Assembly (NCBI GenBank): GCA_038329965.1
Contig: JBBQNN010000003.1
Coordinates: 1-64,000 of the forward strand
From: QHCA01 sp003244095
GTDB taxonomy: Bacteria > Actinomycetota > Actinomycetes > Mycobacteriales > QHCA01
Reading direction: 5' to 3'
Length of the DNA stretch: 64,000 bases
Shown here one piece after another: positions 16,682 to 26,902 of this stretch. A model generated the notes under the pieces. The model worked only from the letters and a program-made list of their open reading frames with translations. It had not been told where the DNA came from and made no database searches. Within the stretch, counting starts at the first letter, position 1. Every line of letters starts with the position of its first letter. The translations under genes were made by a program, and so were the position numbers.

Positions 16682-17947
16682 ATGAGCACTCCGTTCTGGG
16701 GTCCGGACTTCGCCGCCCTGCAGGAGACCGACCCCGAGATCGCCGACATCGTCCTGGGTGAGCTCGACCGGCTGCGCGGCGGCCTGCAGCTGATCGCCAG
16801 CGAGAACTTCACCTCACCTGCTGTCCTGGCCGCCCTGGGTTCGACCCTGTCGAACAAGTACGCGGAGGGCTACCCGGGCCGGCGCTACTACGGCGGTTGC
16901 CAGGAGGTCGACAAGGCAGAGGAGCTCGGCATCGCCCGGGCCAAGGAGCTGTTCGGCTGCGACCACGCCAACCTGCATCCGCACTCCGGCGCCTCGGCCA
17001 ACCTGGCGACCTACGCCGCCCTGCTGGACCCGGGCGACACGGTGCTGGCGATGTCGCTGCCGCACGGCGGGCACCTGACCCACGGCAGCAAGGTCAACTT
17101 CTCCGGCAAGTGGTTCAACACGATCGGCTATTCGGTTACGGCCGACACCGAGCTGATCGACTACGACGAGGTACGCGACCTGGCCCGCGAGCACCGGCCC
17201 AAGATGATCATCTGCGGCGCGACCGCCTACCCGCGGCTGATCGACTTCGCAGCCTTCCGCGCCATCGCCGACGAGGTCGGGGCTCGCTTGATGGTCGACG
17301 CGGCGCACTTCATCGGGCTGGTCGCGGGCAAGGCCATCCCCTCCCCGGTGCCCTTCGCCGACGTGGTGACGTTCACCACACACAAGGTGCTGCGCGGACC
17401 TCGGGGCGGCATGATCGTCTGCACCGCCGAGCTCGCCCAGAAGATCGACAAGGCGGTCTTCCCGTTCTCCCAGGGCGGCCCGCTGATGCATTCCGTGGCG
17501 GCCAAGGCGGTCGCGCTCAAGGAGGCGCAGCAGCCGTCGTACCAGAGCTACGCCCGCCAGGTGATCTCCAACGCGCAGGCACTCGCCGAGGGTCTGGCCG
17601 CCGACGGGATGCGGCCGGTCTCCGGCGGCACCGACACGCACCTGGCGCTGATCGACCTGCGGGAGGTGGGCGTGACCGGCCGCGAGGCCGAAGCCCGGTG
17701 CGACGCCGCGCGGATCACCCTCAACAAGAACGCCATTCCGTACGACCCGCAGAAGCCGATGGTGGCTTCGGGCATCCGGGTCGGCACGCCGTCGGTGACC
17801 ACGCAGGGAATGACCGAGGGCGACATGAAAGAGGTGGCCGTCCTGATCGGCCGCGCGGTGCGCGACGGCGACGGCACGGCCGCCGCCGAGGTGGCCGAAA
17901 TCGTCTCCGCACTGGTCGCCCGGCACCCGGCCTACCCGCGGGTATGA
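16682..17947 (+). CDS. glyA: Serine hydroxymethyltransferase
   Basis: This PLP enzyme interconverts serine plus tetrahydrofolate with glycine plus 5,10-methylene-tetrahydrofolate. K235 in TFTTHKVLRGPRGG forms the Schiff base. LQLIASENFTS and YAEGYPGRRYYGGC are hallmark SHMT segments. The protein has 421 residues. ATG 16682 has AGGAG seven bases upstream; ATG 16667 in frame is less likely. In the corresponding mycobacterial block I recall rfe at this place. Here glyA lies directly before the atp operon and no rfe-like gene is present. Confidence 0.96.
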   Translation: MSTPFWGPDFAALQETDPEIADIVLGELDRLRGGLQLIASENFTSPAVLAALGSTLSNKYAEGYPGRRYYGGCQEVDKAEELGIARAKELFGCDHANLHPHSGASANLATYAALLDPGDTVLAMSLPHGGHLTHGSKVNFSGKWFNTIGYSVTADTELIDYDEVRDLAREHRPKMIICGATAYPRLIDFAAFRAIADEVGARLMVDAAHFIGLVAGKAIPSPVPFADVVTFTTHKVLRGPRGGMIVCTAELAQKIDKAVFPFSQGGPLMHSVAAKAVALKEAQQPSYQSYARQVISNAQALAEGLAADGMRPVSGGTDTHLALIDLREVGVTGREAEARCDAARITLNKNAIPYDPQKPMVASGIRVGTPSVTTQGMTEGDMKEVAVLIGRAVRDGDGTAAAEVAEIVSALVARHPAYPRV

Positions 17948-18012
17948 CCGCTCCTGCAGGCATCCCGCCGACTGGCGCGATGTCCGTCGTGTGATTGAAT
18001 CCTGGCATGCAA

Positions 18013-18057
18013 CAGCGGCTGGCGCGCTAGGCCCCCAGCGTGGCGCAACAGCCGCTG
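18013..18057 (+). promoter_or_regulatory. Stem-loop enclosing the first start codon of the atp operon
   Basis: CAGCGGCTG (18013-18021) and CAGCCGCTG (18049-18057) are perfect inverted repeats. Their 27-nt loop contains the GTG (18040-18042) of the first atp gene. The structure could tune translation initiation of the operon. Confidence 0.45.
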
Positions 18058-18246
18058 GGCGTGTGGGAGCTGGTCACGCTGGGGGCGACGGCGGTTGGCT
18101 GCCTGGTCGGCGGCCTGCTCGTGGGACTCGCGCTCGATGGACATCTGGGCACGCTCCCGGTGTGGACGTTGATCGGGCTGACCGCGGGCATCGTCTGCGC
18201 CAGCGTCATCACGTACGTGAGGATTCGGCAGTTTCTGCGCGGCTGA
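18040..18246 (+). CDS. AtpZ/AtpI-like small membrane protein
   Basis: The 68-residue product has two membrane helices (about 8-30 and 40-62) joined by a short loop with GLALDGHLGTLPV. This is the pattern of the AtpZ/AtpI-like putative F0F1-ATPase subunit family found at the head of atp operons. Such proteins are thought to help c-ring assembly or magnesium/calcium handling, and their role is not settled. The GTG at 18040 lies within a predicted stem-loop. A second AtpI-like gene follows 13 bases downstream. Confidence 0.75.
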   Translation: MAQQPLGVWELVTLGATAVGCLVGGLLVGLALDGHLGTLPVWTLIGLTAGIVCASVITYVRIRQFLRG

Positions 18247-18259
18247 GAGGACCAGGCTG

Positions 18260-18682
18260 GTGAACACCGGGGCAGTCACGCCCGGCAGCGAGACGCCCGC
18301 GATTCCGGCGCACGCAACCGCAAATCTCCGGCGTTGCCTGCTGGTCTCCGTGCCCCTCGGCGTCGTCGCGATCGGACTCCTGACCCTCGTCGGACACCCG
18401 GTCGCCGGCGTCCTCGTCTGTGCGGGCCTCGGCCTGGGCGGCCTGAACAGCTGGCTGGTGCAGCGCTCCGTCGCGCGCTACGGCGGCCACCCCGGCCACG
18501 GCAAGGGACGGTTCATCCGCGGCGTGTTCGGCCGGCTGGCGTTGATCACCTTCCTCGGGCTCGGCCTGTGCGTGCTGCTGCTGCCGGACGGCATCGGCGT
18601 GCTCGGCGGCATCGCGGCGTTTCAGATCCTGATGCTGGCCAGTGCGTCGATGCCGCTGATCAGGGAACTACGCAACCCATGA
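18260..18682 (+). CDS. atpI: ATP synthase protein I-like membrane protein
   Basis: The 140-residue protein has four hydrophobic segments (about 24-46, 48-66, 88-107 and 110-130). It precedes atpB, as the ATP synthase I family does. These proteins assist c-ring assembly and are not part of the finished enzyme. The GTG start has GAGGA upstream. Its TGA overlaps the atpB ATG (ATGA). Sequence conservation in this family is low, so the call rests mostly on topology and operon position. Confidence 0.7.
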   Translation: MNTGAVTPGSETPAIPAHATANLRRCLLVSVPLGVVAIGLLTLVGHPVAGVLVCAGLGLGGLNSWLVQRSVARYGGHPGHGKGRFIRGVFGRLALITFLGLGLCVLLLPDGIGVLGGIAAFQILMLASASMPLIRELRNP

Positions 18683-19482
18683 CGTCATACCTCGCGTCGG
18701 GCGTCGACACGATCGGTACCCATCCCCAGTGGACGATCGCCGGCCTGGCCTTCAACAAGGACACGATCATCTCCACCCTGATCGCCGGTGCGATCGTGGT
18801 GCTGTTCGGGGTGCTGATCGCCCGCAAGGCCACCAGCGGCGTGCCGACCGGCCCGCAGCTGATCTGGGAGACCGTGGTCGCCAGCATCGACGACCAGGTC
18901 GAGGCGGCCATCGGCAAGCGGGTGGCACCCTTCGTCGTGCCGCTGGCGACCTCGCTGTTCGTCTTCATCCTGGTCGCCAACTGGCTCGAGGTCATCCCCA
19001 CCACGGAGCGCTACCACCTGACGTCGCCGACCTCCGACGTCAACCTGACCCTCCCCCTCGCGCTGCTCGTCATCGTGCTGATGCACGTGACCGGGCTGCG
19101 CAAGCGCGGCCTGAAATACATCGGCCACTTCTTCAAGCCGGCCTACCTCGCCCCGATCAACATCATCGAGGAGTTCGCCAAGCCGGTCACGCTGGCCCTG
19201 CGACTCTTCGGCAACATCTTCGCCAGCGGGGTCATGCTGGCGCTGTTCGGATTGATGCCGTTCTTCATCTTGTGGCTGCCCGAGGCCCTCTGGAAGCTGT
19301 TCTCGATGGGCATCGGGGTCATCCAGGCCTTCATCTTCGCGCTCCTGACCATCCTGTACTTCAGCTTCGCCCTCGGCGGGCACGGCGACGAGGAGTCCCA
19401 CGAGTCATCGCCCGAGGCAGCTCACGAGCCGATATCCGACGAAGTCCTGTCCGCAGACGACCGCGCAGCCGCGCATACCTGA
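18679..19482 (+). CDS. atpB: ATP synthase subunit a
   Basis: Subunit a forms the two proton half-channels beside the c-ring. The 267-residue protein has several hydrophobic helices and the conserved ALRLFGNIFA motif, in which R175 is the essential arginine facing the c-ring carboxylate. PINIIEEFAKPVTLA precedes it. The C-terminus after GGHGDEESHE is acidic and extended. ATG 18679 overlaps the atpI stop by 4 nt. A 27-nt gap with GAGGAG precedes atpE. Confidence 0.95.
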   Translation: MTSYLASGVDTIGTHPQWTIAGLAFNKDTIISTLIAGAIVVLFGVLIARKATSGVPTGPQLIWETVVASIDDQVEAAIGKRVAPFVVPLATSLFVFILVANWLEVIPTTERYHLTSPTSDVNLTLPLALLVIVLMHVTGLRKRGLKYIGHFFKPAYLAPINIIEEFAKPVTLALRLFGNIFASGVMLALFGLMPFFILWLPEALWKLFSMGIGVIQAFIFALLTILYFSFALGGHGDEESHESSPEAAHEPISDEVLSADDRAAAHT

Positions 19483-19509
19483 CGACTCAGTCCCGACCCG
19501 AGGAGAGAC

Positions 19510-19773
19510 ATGGCGACAGTAGATACCGGCACAGCCATTCAACTGGCCGGTGCATTCATCGGCGGCGGGCTCGCGCTCGGCGGCGGCGCGATCGGTGCCG
19601 CTGTCGGTGACGGTCTCGCCGGCAGTGCGACGATCGCCGGTGTCGCCCGGCAGCCCGAGGCGCAGGGCCGGCTGTTCTCGATCTTCTTCCTGACCGTGGG
19701 TCTGGTCGAGGCGATGTACTTCATCAACCTGGCGTTCATGGCGGTCTTCGTCTTCGTCCTGGCGAAGAAGTAG
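19510..19773 (+). CDS. atpE: ATP synthase subunit c
   Basis: The 87-residue hairpin proteolipid of the rotor ring has a glycine-rich first helix (GGGLALGGGAIGAAVGDG), a polar loop ARQPEAQGR and a second helix with the proton-carrying E67 in LVEAMYF. No sodium-binding residue set is evident, so a proton motor is expected. Shine-Dalgarno GAGGAGA precedes the ATG closely. This subunit is the target of bedaquiline in mycobacteria, and the E67 region is well conserved. Confidence 0.96.
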   Translation: MATVDTGTAIQLAGAFIGGGLALGGGAIGAAVGDGLAGSATIAGVARQPEAQGRLFSIFFLTVGLVEAMYFINLAFMAVFVFVLAKK

Positions 19774-19779
19774 ACCACT

Positions 19780-20334
19780 GTGCCGACGGTCGTGCTCGCC
19801 AAGGACAGCAACTTCCTGGTCCCCAACGGGACCTTCTTGGTCGAGCTCGTCGCCTTCCTGATCATCCTGGCGGTGATCGGGCGCCTCGTCGTGCCACCGG
19901 TGCAGCGGGTCCTCCGGGAGCGCCGCGAGCTCATCGGCCGCCAGTTCGCCGAGGCCCGGGAGGCCAAGGAGCGGGCTGAGGAGGCCGAGGCGGCCTACCA
20001 CGAGGCGATGAACGACGCGCGGGCCGAGGCGACGGCGATCCGTGAGAAGGCCAGGGCACAGGGCCAGAAGATCATCGACGAGCTCCGGGCAACGGCACAG
20101 GCCGAAGCCGACCGGGTCATCGCCGAGGGCCGGCAGCAGTTGGCCGACAGCCGCGCCGCGCTGGTGACCGAGCTTCGGGCCGAGGTCGGCTCGCTCGGCG
20201 TCGAGCTGGCCGGCCGCATCGTCGGCGAGTCGCTGGCCGACGAAGCCCGCCGTACCGGCATCGTGGAGCAGTTCCTTGCCGGGCTCGACGAGCGCTCCGA
20301 CGAGCCGACCGCCACCGCGGGGCAGCAGCGATGA
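19780..20334 (+). CDS. atpF: ATP synthase subunit b
   Basis: The peripheral-stalk subunit b has one N-terminal membrane helix (about 16-40, FLVELVAFLIILAVIGRLVV), then a long charged coiled coil (about 50-130) and a C-terminal region that docks delta. The length of 184 residues is usual. It starts at GTG 19780, six bases after atpE, and overlaps the next gene by 4 nt. The neighbour is a second b-type subunit, so the stalk may be a b/b' heterodimer. Confidence 0.93.
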   Translation: MPTVVLAKDSNFLVPNGTFLVELVAFLIILAVIGRLVVPPVQRVLRERRELIGRQFAEAREAKERAEEAEAAYHEAMNDARAEATAIREKARAQGQKIIDELRATAQAEADRVIAEGRQQLADSRAALVTELRAEVGSLGVELAGRIVGESLADEARRTGIVEQFLAGLDERSDEPTATAGQQR

Positions 20335-20837
20335 AGGCCGTCCTGAACTTCGCCGGGGAGCTGTTCGCCTTCCTCGTCGTCGCCGCCGTGATCTACCGGT
20401 ACGTCGTGCCGCCCCTACGCAAGGCGATGGCCGCGCGCCAGGACATGATCCGGGCGGAGTTCGACGAGGCCCGCGATGCCAAGGAGCAGGCCGAGGCGGC
20501 CGAGCAGAAGTTCCGGGCCTCCATCTCCGACGTCGAGGCCGAGGTGGCCGAGATCCGCGAGAGCGCCGAGCGGCTGGCCCAGCAGATCGTCGAGGACCTG
20601 AAGGCCAAGGCGCAGGACGAGGCGGACCGCATCGGTGAGCGCGGGCAGCAGCAGCTGGCAGCCGACCGCGAAGCCCTCATCAGAGGGATCCGGGCGGAGA
20701 TGGGCATCCTTGTCGTGGAGCTGGCCGGCCGGATCGTGGTCGACGCGCTGGCCGACGAGGCCCGGCGGGCCGCCACCATCGACCGCTTCCTGGCCGAGCT
20801 CGACGCTCTGGCCCCCGCGAATGCCGGACGGGCCTGA
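20331..20837 (+). CDS. Second b-type (b') subunit of ATP synthase
   Basis: This 168-residue protein repeats the b-subunit plan. It has a membrane helix (about 7-25, GELFAFLVVAAVIYRYVV), the PPLRKAMAARQDMI elbow, a coiled coil, and a C-terminal LVVELAGRIVVDALADEARR that closely parallels LGVELAGRIVGESLADEARR in the preceding atpF. In mycobacteria the corresponding b-like segment is fused to delta in one atpH protein. Here it is a free gene whose TGA shares one base with the delta ATG. It could be an ancestral unfused state or a secondary split. Confidence 0.88.
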   Translation: MKAVLNFAGELFAFLVVAAVIYRYVVPPLRKAMAARQDMIRAEFDEARDAKEQAEAAEQKFRASISDVEAEVAEIRESAERLAQQIVEDLKAKAQDEADRIGERGQQQLAADREALIRGIRAEMGILVVELAGRIVVDALADEARRAATIDRFLAELDALAPANAGRA

Positions 20838-21652
20838 TGCAGACCGCCAGCCGCGACTCGCTCGCCGCCGCCGTTGCCACGCTCGACGAGGCCGCCGACG
20901 GCGCCTCCACCAAGGTGCTCTCGGCAACCGCCGACGAGCTGCTCGCGGTGGGCCGGCTGCTGGCCCGCGAGCCGGTGCTGCGGCGTTCGCTGGCCGACCC
21001 GGCCGCCCCGGCCGAGGTTCGCCGCGAGTTGCTCGACGCGATCGCCGGCGACGGCTTCGGCTCGACCACCACGACGTTGCTGCACGCCATGGTGTCCTCC
21101 CGCTGGTCGACCCCGAACGACCTGGTCGAGGCCGGCGAGCTGCTCGCCGTGCAGGCCCTGCTTGCCGCGGCGCAGAAGACCCGCAAGCTGGCCGATGTCG
21201 AGGACGAGCTGTTCCGCTTCCTGCGTCTCGTGGCCGGCGACCAGCGGCTGAGAGCAGCCCTGAACGACGTCATCGCCGGCGAGCGCCGCCAGCAGTTGGT
21301 CGAGGATCTGCTGGTGGGCAAGGCGCAGCCGGTCACCGTCGCGCTGGTCAGGATCGCCCTCGCCGGGCTCGGCGGTCGCATGTTCGAGCCGTCACTGGAA
21401 CGGCTGATCGAGTACGCCGCGCAGCGCCGGGACCGTGAGGTCGCCTACGTCACGGTCGCCGCGGCGCTGTCCACCGAGCAGGAGCAGCGCCTCGAAGCCT
21501 CACTCTCCCGCACCTACGGCCAGCAGATGTCCCTGCTCGTCACGGTCGATCCCTCGATCCTGGGCGGTATGGCCGTGCGGGTCCGCCAGGAGCTCTACGA
21601 CGGCAGCATCGACCGACGGCTGAAGCAGGTGCGCGGTGCGCTCGCCGGCTAA
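20837..21652 (+). CDS. atpH: ATP synthase subunit delta
   Basis: Delta caps the F1 head and joins it to the stalk. At 271 residues it is longer than the roughly 180-residue enterobacterial form, as is common in actinobacteria. The family C-terminal part with SLLVTVDPSILGGMAVRV is present near the end. It has no b-type membrane helix of its own, in contrast to the mycobacterial b-delta fusion. ATG 20837 overlaps the b' stop by one base, which keeps the two made together. Confidence 0.92.
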   Translation: MQTASRDSLAAAVATLDEAADGASTKVLSATADELLAVGRLLAREPVLRRSLADPAAPAEVRRELLDAIAGDGFGSTTTTLLHAMVSSRWSTPNDLVEAGELLAVQALLAAAQKTRKLADVEDELFRFLRLVAGDQRLRAALNDVIAGERRQQLVEDLLVGKAQPVTVALVRIALAGLGGRMFEPSLERLIEYAAQRRDREVAYVTVAAALSTEQEQRLEASLSRTYGQQMSLLVTVDPSILGGMAVRVRQELYDGSIDRRLKQVRGALAG

Positions 21653-21694
21653 TCATGTTCCCCCCCAGCACTTCCCACCCAAAGGACGCTGACC

Positions 21695-23353
21695 ATGGCG
21701 GAATTGACCATCTCCTCCGAGGAGATTCGCGGCGCGATCGAGCGCTACGTCTCCTCGTACACCCCGGAGACCTCCAAGGAGGAAGTGGGCCTGGTCGCCG
21801 CGATCGGTGACGGCATCGCGCGCGTCGAGGGACTGCCCTCGACGATGACCAACGAGCTGCTGGAGTTCGAGGGCGGCGTCCTCGGCATCGCACTCAACCT
21901 CGACGTCCGCGAGATCGGTGTGGTCATCCTCGGCGACTACGCCCACATCGAGGAGGGCCAGCAGGTCCGGCGCACCGGCCGGGTCCTGTCCGTGCCCGTC
22001 GGCGACGACTACCTCGGTCGCGTGGTCGACGCGCTGGGCAACCCGATCGACGGCAAGGGCGACATCGAGACATCGGACCGGCGGGCGCTGGAGCTGCAGG
22101 CGCCGTCGGTGGTGCAGCGCCAGCCGGTCAAGGAGCCGCTGCAGACCGGCATCAAGGCGATCGACGCGATGACCGCCATCGGGCGGGGCCAGCGACAGCT
22201 CATCATCGGCGACCGGCAGACCGGCAAGACCGCTGTGGCCATCGACACGATCATCAACCAGCGCGACAACTGGGCCACCGGCGATCCCAAGCTGCAGGTC
22301 AAGTGCATCTACGTCGCGATCGGACAGAAGGGCACGACGGTGGCTGCGGTGCGCGGCGCGCTCGAGGACGCCGGTGCCATGGACTACACCACCATCGTCG
22401 CGGCGCCGGCCTCCGACGCCGCCGGTTACAAGTACATCGCGCCCTACACCGGGTCGGCCATCGGCCAGCACTGGATGTACCAGGGCCAGCACGTGCTGAT
22501 CGTCTTCGACGACCTGTCCAAGCAGGCCGAGGCCTATCGCGCCGTGTCCCTGCTGCTGCGCCGGCCCCCGGGCCGCGAGGCCTACCCGGGCGACGTCTTC
22601 TACCTGCACTCTCGGCTGCTGGAGCGTTGCGCGAAGCTTTCCGACGAGCTCGGCGGTGGCTCGATGACGGGCCTGCCGATCATCGAGACCAAGGGCAACG
22701 ACATCTCGGCCTACATCCCGACCAACGTCATCTCCATCACCGACGGCCAGATCTTCCTCGAGACCGACCTGTTCAACTCCGGTGTCCGCCCCGCCATCAA
22801 CGTCGGTGTCTCGGTCTCCCGGGTCGGCGGCAACGCCCAGATCAGGGCCATGAAGTCCGTCGCCGGCCGGCTGCGCCTCGACCTGGCGCAATTCCGCGAG
22901 CTGGAGGCGTTCTCGGCCTTCGGCTCCGACCTCGACCCGGCGTCCAAGGCCCAGCTGGCCCGCGGTGAGCGGCTGGTCGAGCTGCTCAAGCAGCCGCAGT
23001 ACACCCCGTACTCCGTCGAGCGCGAGGTGGTCTCGCTTTGGGCGGGCACGACCGGCGAGGTCGACGTGGTGCCGGTCAGCGACGTGCGGCGCTTCGAGCA
23101 GGAGTTCCTCGACTACGTCGGCCACGAGTACGAGGGCATCTACGAGGCCATCCGCGAGAGCGGCAAGCTCGACGACGACACCGTCGAGCAGCTCAAGGCG
23201 GCCGTCGAGAAGTTCAAGAAGCAGTTCGAGACCGGTGACGGCGACAGCCTGAAGCTGAACGAGCCCGACGCCAAGGCGATGGACGCCGACGAGGTGGACA
23301 AGGAAAAGGTCAAGAAGTTCACCAAGAAGCCGGCGAAGAAGTCGGACAACTAG
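21695..23353 (+). CDS. atpA: ATP synthase subunit alpha
   Basis: Alpha forms the non-catalytic nucleotide sites of the F1 hexamer. Walker A is GDRQTGKT at 172-179, and the family signature with PAINVGVSVSRVGG is present. The 552-residue protein ends in a charged, Lys-rich tail beyond about residue 510 (EKVKKFTKKPAKKSDN). A comparable C-terminal extension in mycobacterial alpha suppresses ATP hydrolysis, so this enzyme may also be latent. ATG 21695 is 42 bases after atpH and gives MAELTISSEEIRGAIE. Confidence 0.97.
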   Translation: MAELTISSEEIRGAIERYVSSYTPETSKEEVGLVAAIGDGIARVEGLPSTMTNELLEFEGGVLGIALNLDVREIGVVILGDYAHIEEGQQVRRTGRVLSVPVGDDYLGRVVDALGNPIDGKGDIETSDRRALELQAPSVVQRQPVKEPLQTGIKAIDAMTAIGRGQRQLIIGDRQTGKTAVAIDTIINQRDNWATGDPKLQVKCIYVAIGQKGTTVAAVRGALEDAGAMDYTTIVAAPASDAAGYKYIAPYTGSAIGQHWMYQGQHVLIVFDDLSKQAEAYRAVSLLLRRPPGREAYPGDVFYLHSRLLERCAKLSDELGGGSMTGLPIIETKGNDISAYIPTNVISITDGQIFLETDLFNSGVRPAINVGVSVSRVGGNAQIRAMKSVAGRLRLDLAQFRELEAFSAFGSDLDPASKAQLARGERLVELLKQPQYTPYSVEREVVSLWAGTTGEVDVVPVSDVRRFEQEFLDYVGHEYEGIYEAIRESGKLDDDTVEQLKAAVEKFKKQFETGDGDSLKLNEPDAKAMDADEVDKEKVKKFTKKPAKKSDN

Positions 23354-23356
23354 CCG

Positions 23357-24300
23357 ATGGGCGCTCAGCTTCGCATCTACCGCCGCCGGATCCGCACCGT
23401 CTCGTCGACGAAGAAGATCACCCGGGCGATGGAGCTCATCGCGGCGTCCCGGATCGTCAAGGCGCAACAGCGGGTGACCGCTTCCAAGCCGTACGCCGAC
23501 GAGATCACCCGCGTGCTGTCGACGCTGGCGTCGCGCAGCTCGCTGGACCACCCGATGCTCAACGAGCGCCCGGACCCGGAGCGCGCCGCCGTGCTGGTGG
23601 TGACCAGCGACCGCGGGCTGGCCGGTGGATACAACTCCAACGTCCTGCGGACGGCCGAGGAGCTGATGGCGCTCATCCGGTCGGAGGGCAAGGAGCCGGT
23701 GCTCTACGTGATCGGCCGCAAGGGTGTGGCCTACTACCGGTTCCGCAAGCGGACGATGGTCGGTGAGTGGACCGGATTCTCCGAGCAGCCGCGCTACGTC
23801 AACGCCGACGAGGTCGGCGACACCCTGGTCAACGCCTTCCGGCTGGGCAGCCTCGACGACGACGAGGCCGGCGCCGATGACGACAAGGTCGTCGACGGCG
23901 TCCAGGAGATCCACCTGGTCTATACCGAGTTCGTCTCGGCCCTGACCCAACGGGCCGTCGCCAAGAGGGTCGCGCCGCTCGTCGTCGAGGAGGTCGACGA
24001 GGACGAGGCCCCCGCGGGCTACCTGCCGGAGTACGAGTTCGAGCCGGAGCCCGAGGCGCTGCTCGACGCCCTGCTGCCGAAGTACATCAACACCCGCATC
24101 TTCGCGGCCCTGCTCGAGTCGGCCGCCTCGGAGTCCGCCGCGCGCCGGCGGGCGATGAAGGCCGCCACCGACAACGCCGACGACATCATCAAGGCGCTGA
24201 CCCGCGCCGCAAACTCCGCCCGCCAGGGCGAGATCACCCAAGAGATCAGCGAAATCGTCGGCGGCGCCAACGCGCTGGCCGCGGCAGGGAGTGACGCGAG

Positions 24301-24304
<4 letters not shown>
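23357..24304 (+). CDS. atpG: ATP synthase subunit gamma
   Basis: Gamma is the central rotor shaft. N-terminal MGAQLRIYRRRIRTV and SSTKKITRAMELIAASRI, and a C-terminal helix with GEITQEISEIVGGA, are the conserved coiled-coil ends. The 315-residue length exceeds the roughly 287 of E. coli. The excess includes acidic insertions (LGSLDDDEAGADDD and EEVDEDEAPAG). It starts 3 nt after the atpA stop and overlaps atpD by 4 nt. Confidence 0.95.
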
Positions 24305-25759
<1,455 letters not shown>

Positions 25760-25773
<14 letters not shown>

Positions 25774-26389
25774 CCCGGCCCCGGGCGCGGGGTTGGACGC
25801 CGCACGGTTCACCGAACGGGTGCGGGCCGCGTACGGTCCGGACGGCCGGCTGGCGCTGCCACCGCTGACCGAGTGGGACATCTTCCCGTTCGAGGGCGAT
25901 CTGCTGGTCAAGCAGCTCGCCGACCCGGTGCTGCCCGAACCACCCCGGCACGGTGAGAACCCGGCCACCTGCGACTGCCGTGAACGCGCGGACGACAGCT
26001 ACCTCTGGACCGACGAACACTGGCGGCTGGGCGGCCTCGCGGAGCCGGCCGGCGTGCCCGCGTACCTGCTCATGCCCCGCGCGCACCACGATCTCGCCGA
26101 CCTGCCCGATGACCTGGCCGCCGAGCTGGGGGTGTTGATCGTGCGGCTCGACCGGATTCTGTCCGCCGTTCCCGGAGTGGGGCGGGTGCACGTGAACAAG
26201 TGGGGTGACGGCGGCGCTCACCTGCACGTGTGGTTCATCGCGCGGCCGGCCGGGGTGCTCCAGCTCCGCGGCTCGTGCCTGCCCGACTGGCTCGACGTCC
26301 TTCCTCCGCTGCCGGCCGACGATTGGGACATGCTGGCCGGTCACGTCGCCCATGCGATGGCCGAGTACGGCGGCGTCGCCCACCGCTGA
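25760..26389 (+). CDS. HIT-like protein inserted between atpD and atpC
   Basis: The 209-residue product has a histidine-triad-like motif GGAHLHVWF with H154 and H156. The third His position is occupied by Trp, as in HxHxW galactose-1-phosphate uridylyltransferase/HIT-like relatives. A CDCRER pair of cysteines lies at 71-73. HIT proteins act on nucleotide phosphates, but no substrate can be assigned here. The GTG start lies inside atpD with a 14-nt overlap. In the atp operons I know, atpC follows atpD directly, so this insertion is unusual. atpC downstream has its own -10-like box. Confidence 0.75.
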
Positions 26390-26443
26390 TCATGTTGGCG
26401 GGCGTGGCGTGTGTCTGCTGCCCGGCGACCGAGCCCTCCCCGA

Positions 26444-26449
26444 TAGACT
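26444..26449 (+). promoter_or_regulatory. Possible internal -10 box before atpC
   Basis: TAGACT lies 33 nt before the atpC GTG in the 93-nt gap after the HIT-like gene. AGGGAG at 26471-26476 is the ribosome binding site. Confidence 0.35.
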
Positions 26450-26482
26450 GGCCCCTATCCGTCCAGTCGAAGGGAGCTGCTG

Positions 26483-26878
26483 GTGGCAGACCCGCTACAC
26501 GTCGAGCTGGTGTCCGTCGAGCGCCCCCTGTGGTCCGGCGAGGCGACCATGGTGCTCGCCCGGACCACCGAGGGCGAGCTCGGCATCCTGCCAGGGCACG
26601 CATCGCTGCTGGGGGAGCTGGCGGAGGGCTGGGTCGTCCGCATCCAGCAGGCGGACGGTGAGGAGCTGGTTGCCGCCGTGCACGGCGGCTTCCTGTCGGT
26701 GACCGACGAGGGTGTGTCCATCCTCGCCGAGGTGGCCGAGCTGGCAGACGACGTCGACGTCGACCGGGCCCGCAAGGCCTACGACGACACGTCGGGGGCT
26801 GACGGTGACGACGAGGCCGCCCAGGCCGCGCGGCAGCGCGCGATGAGTCGCCTGCGTGCCGCGGGCGAGACGGTCTGA
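26483..26878 (+). CDS. atpC: ATP synthase subunit epsilon
   Basis: Epsilon couples the c-ring to gamma and can inhibit hydrolysis. The N-terminal beta-sandwich (LHVELVSVERPLWSGEA, GILPGHASLLGEL, VHGGFLSV) is clear. A C-terminal helical tail (about 88-131) ends in AMSRLRAAGETV. The length is 131 residues. GTG 26483 has AGGGAG six bases upstream. It is separated from atpD by a HIT-like gene. Confidence 0.94.
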   Translation: MADPLHVELVSVERPLWSGEATMVLARTTEGELGILPGHASLLGELAEGWVVRIQQADGEELVAAVHGGFLSVTDEGVSILAEVAELADDVDVDRARKAYDDTSGADGDDEAAQAARQRAMSRLRAAGETV

Positions 26879-26902
26879 GCCCGCGGGCCGGGGCGGGGGC
26901 CC

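Noticed and set aside
21653..24241. 862-residue reading frame antisense to atpA/atpG
   Set aside because: A GC-rich shadow frame opposite strongly conserved genes, with no recognisable domain.
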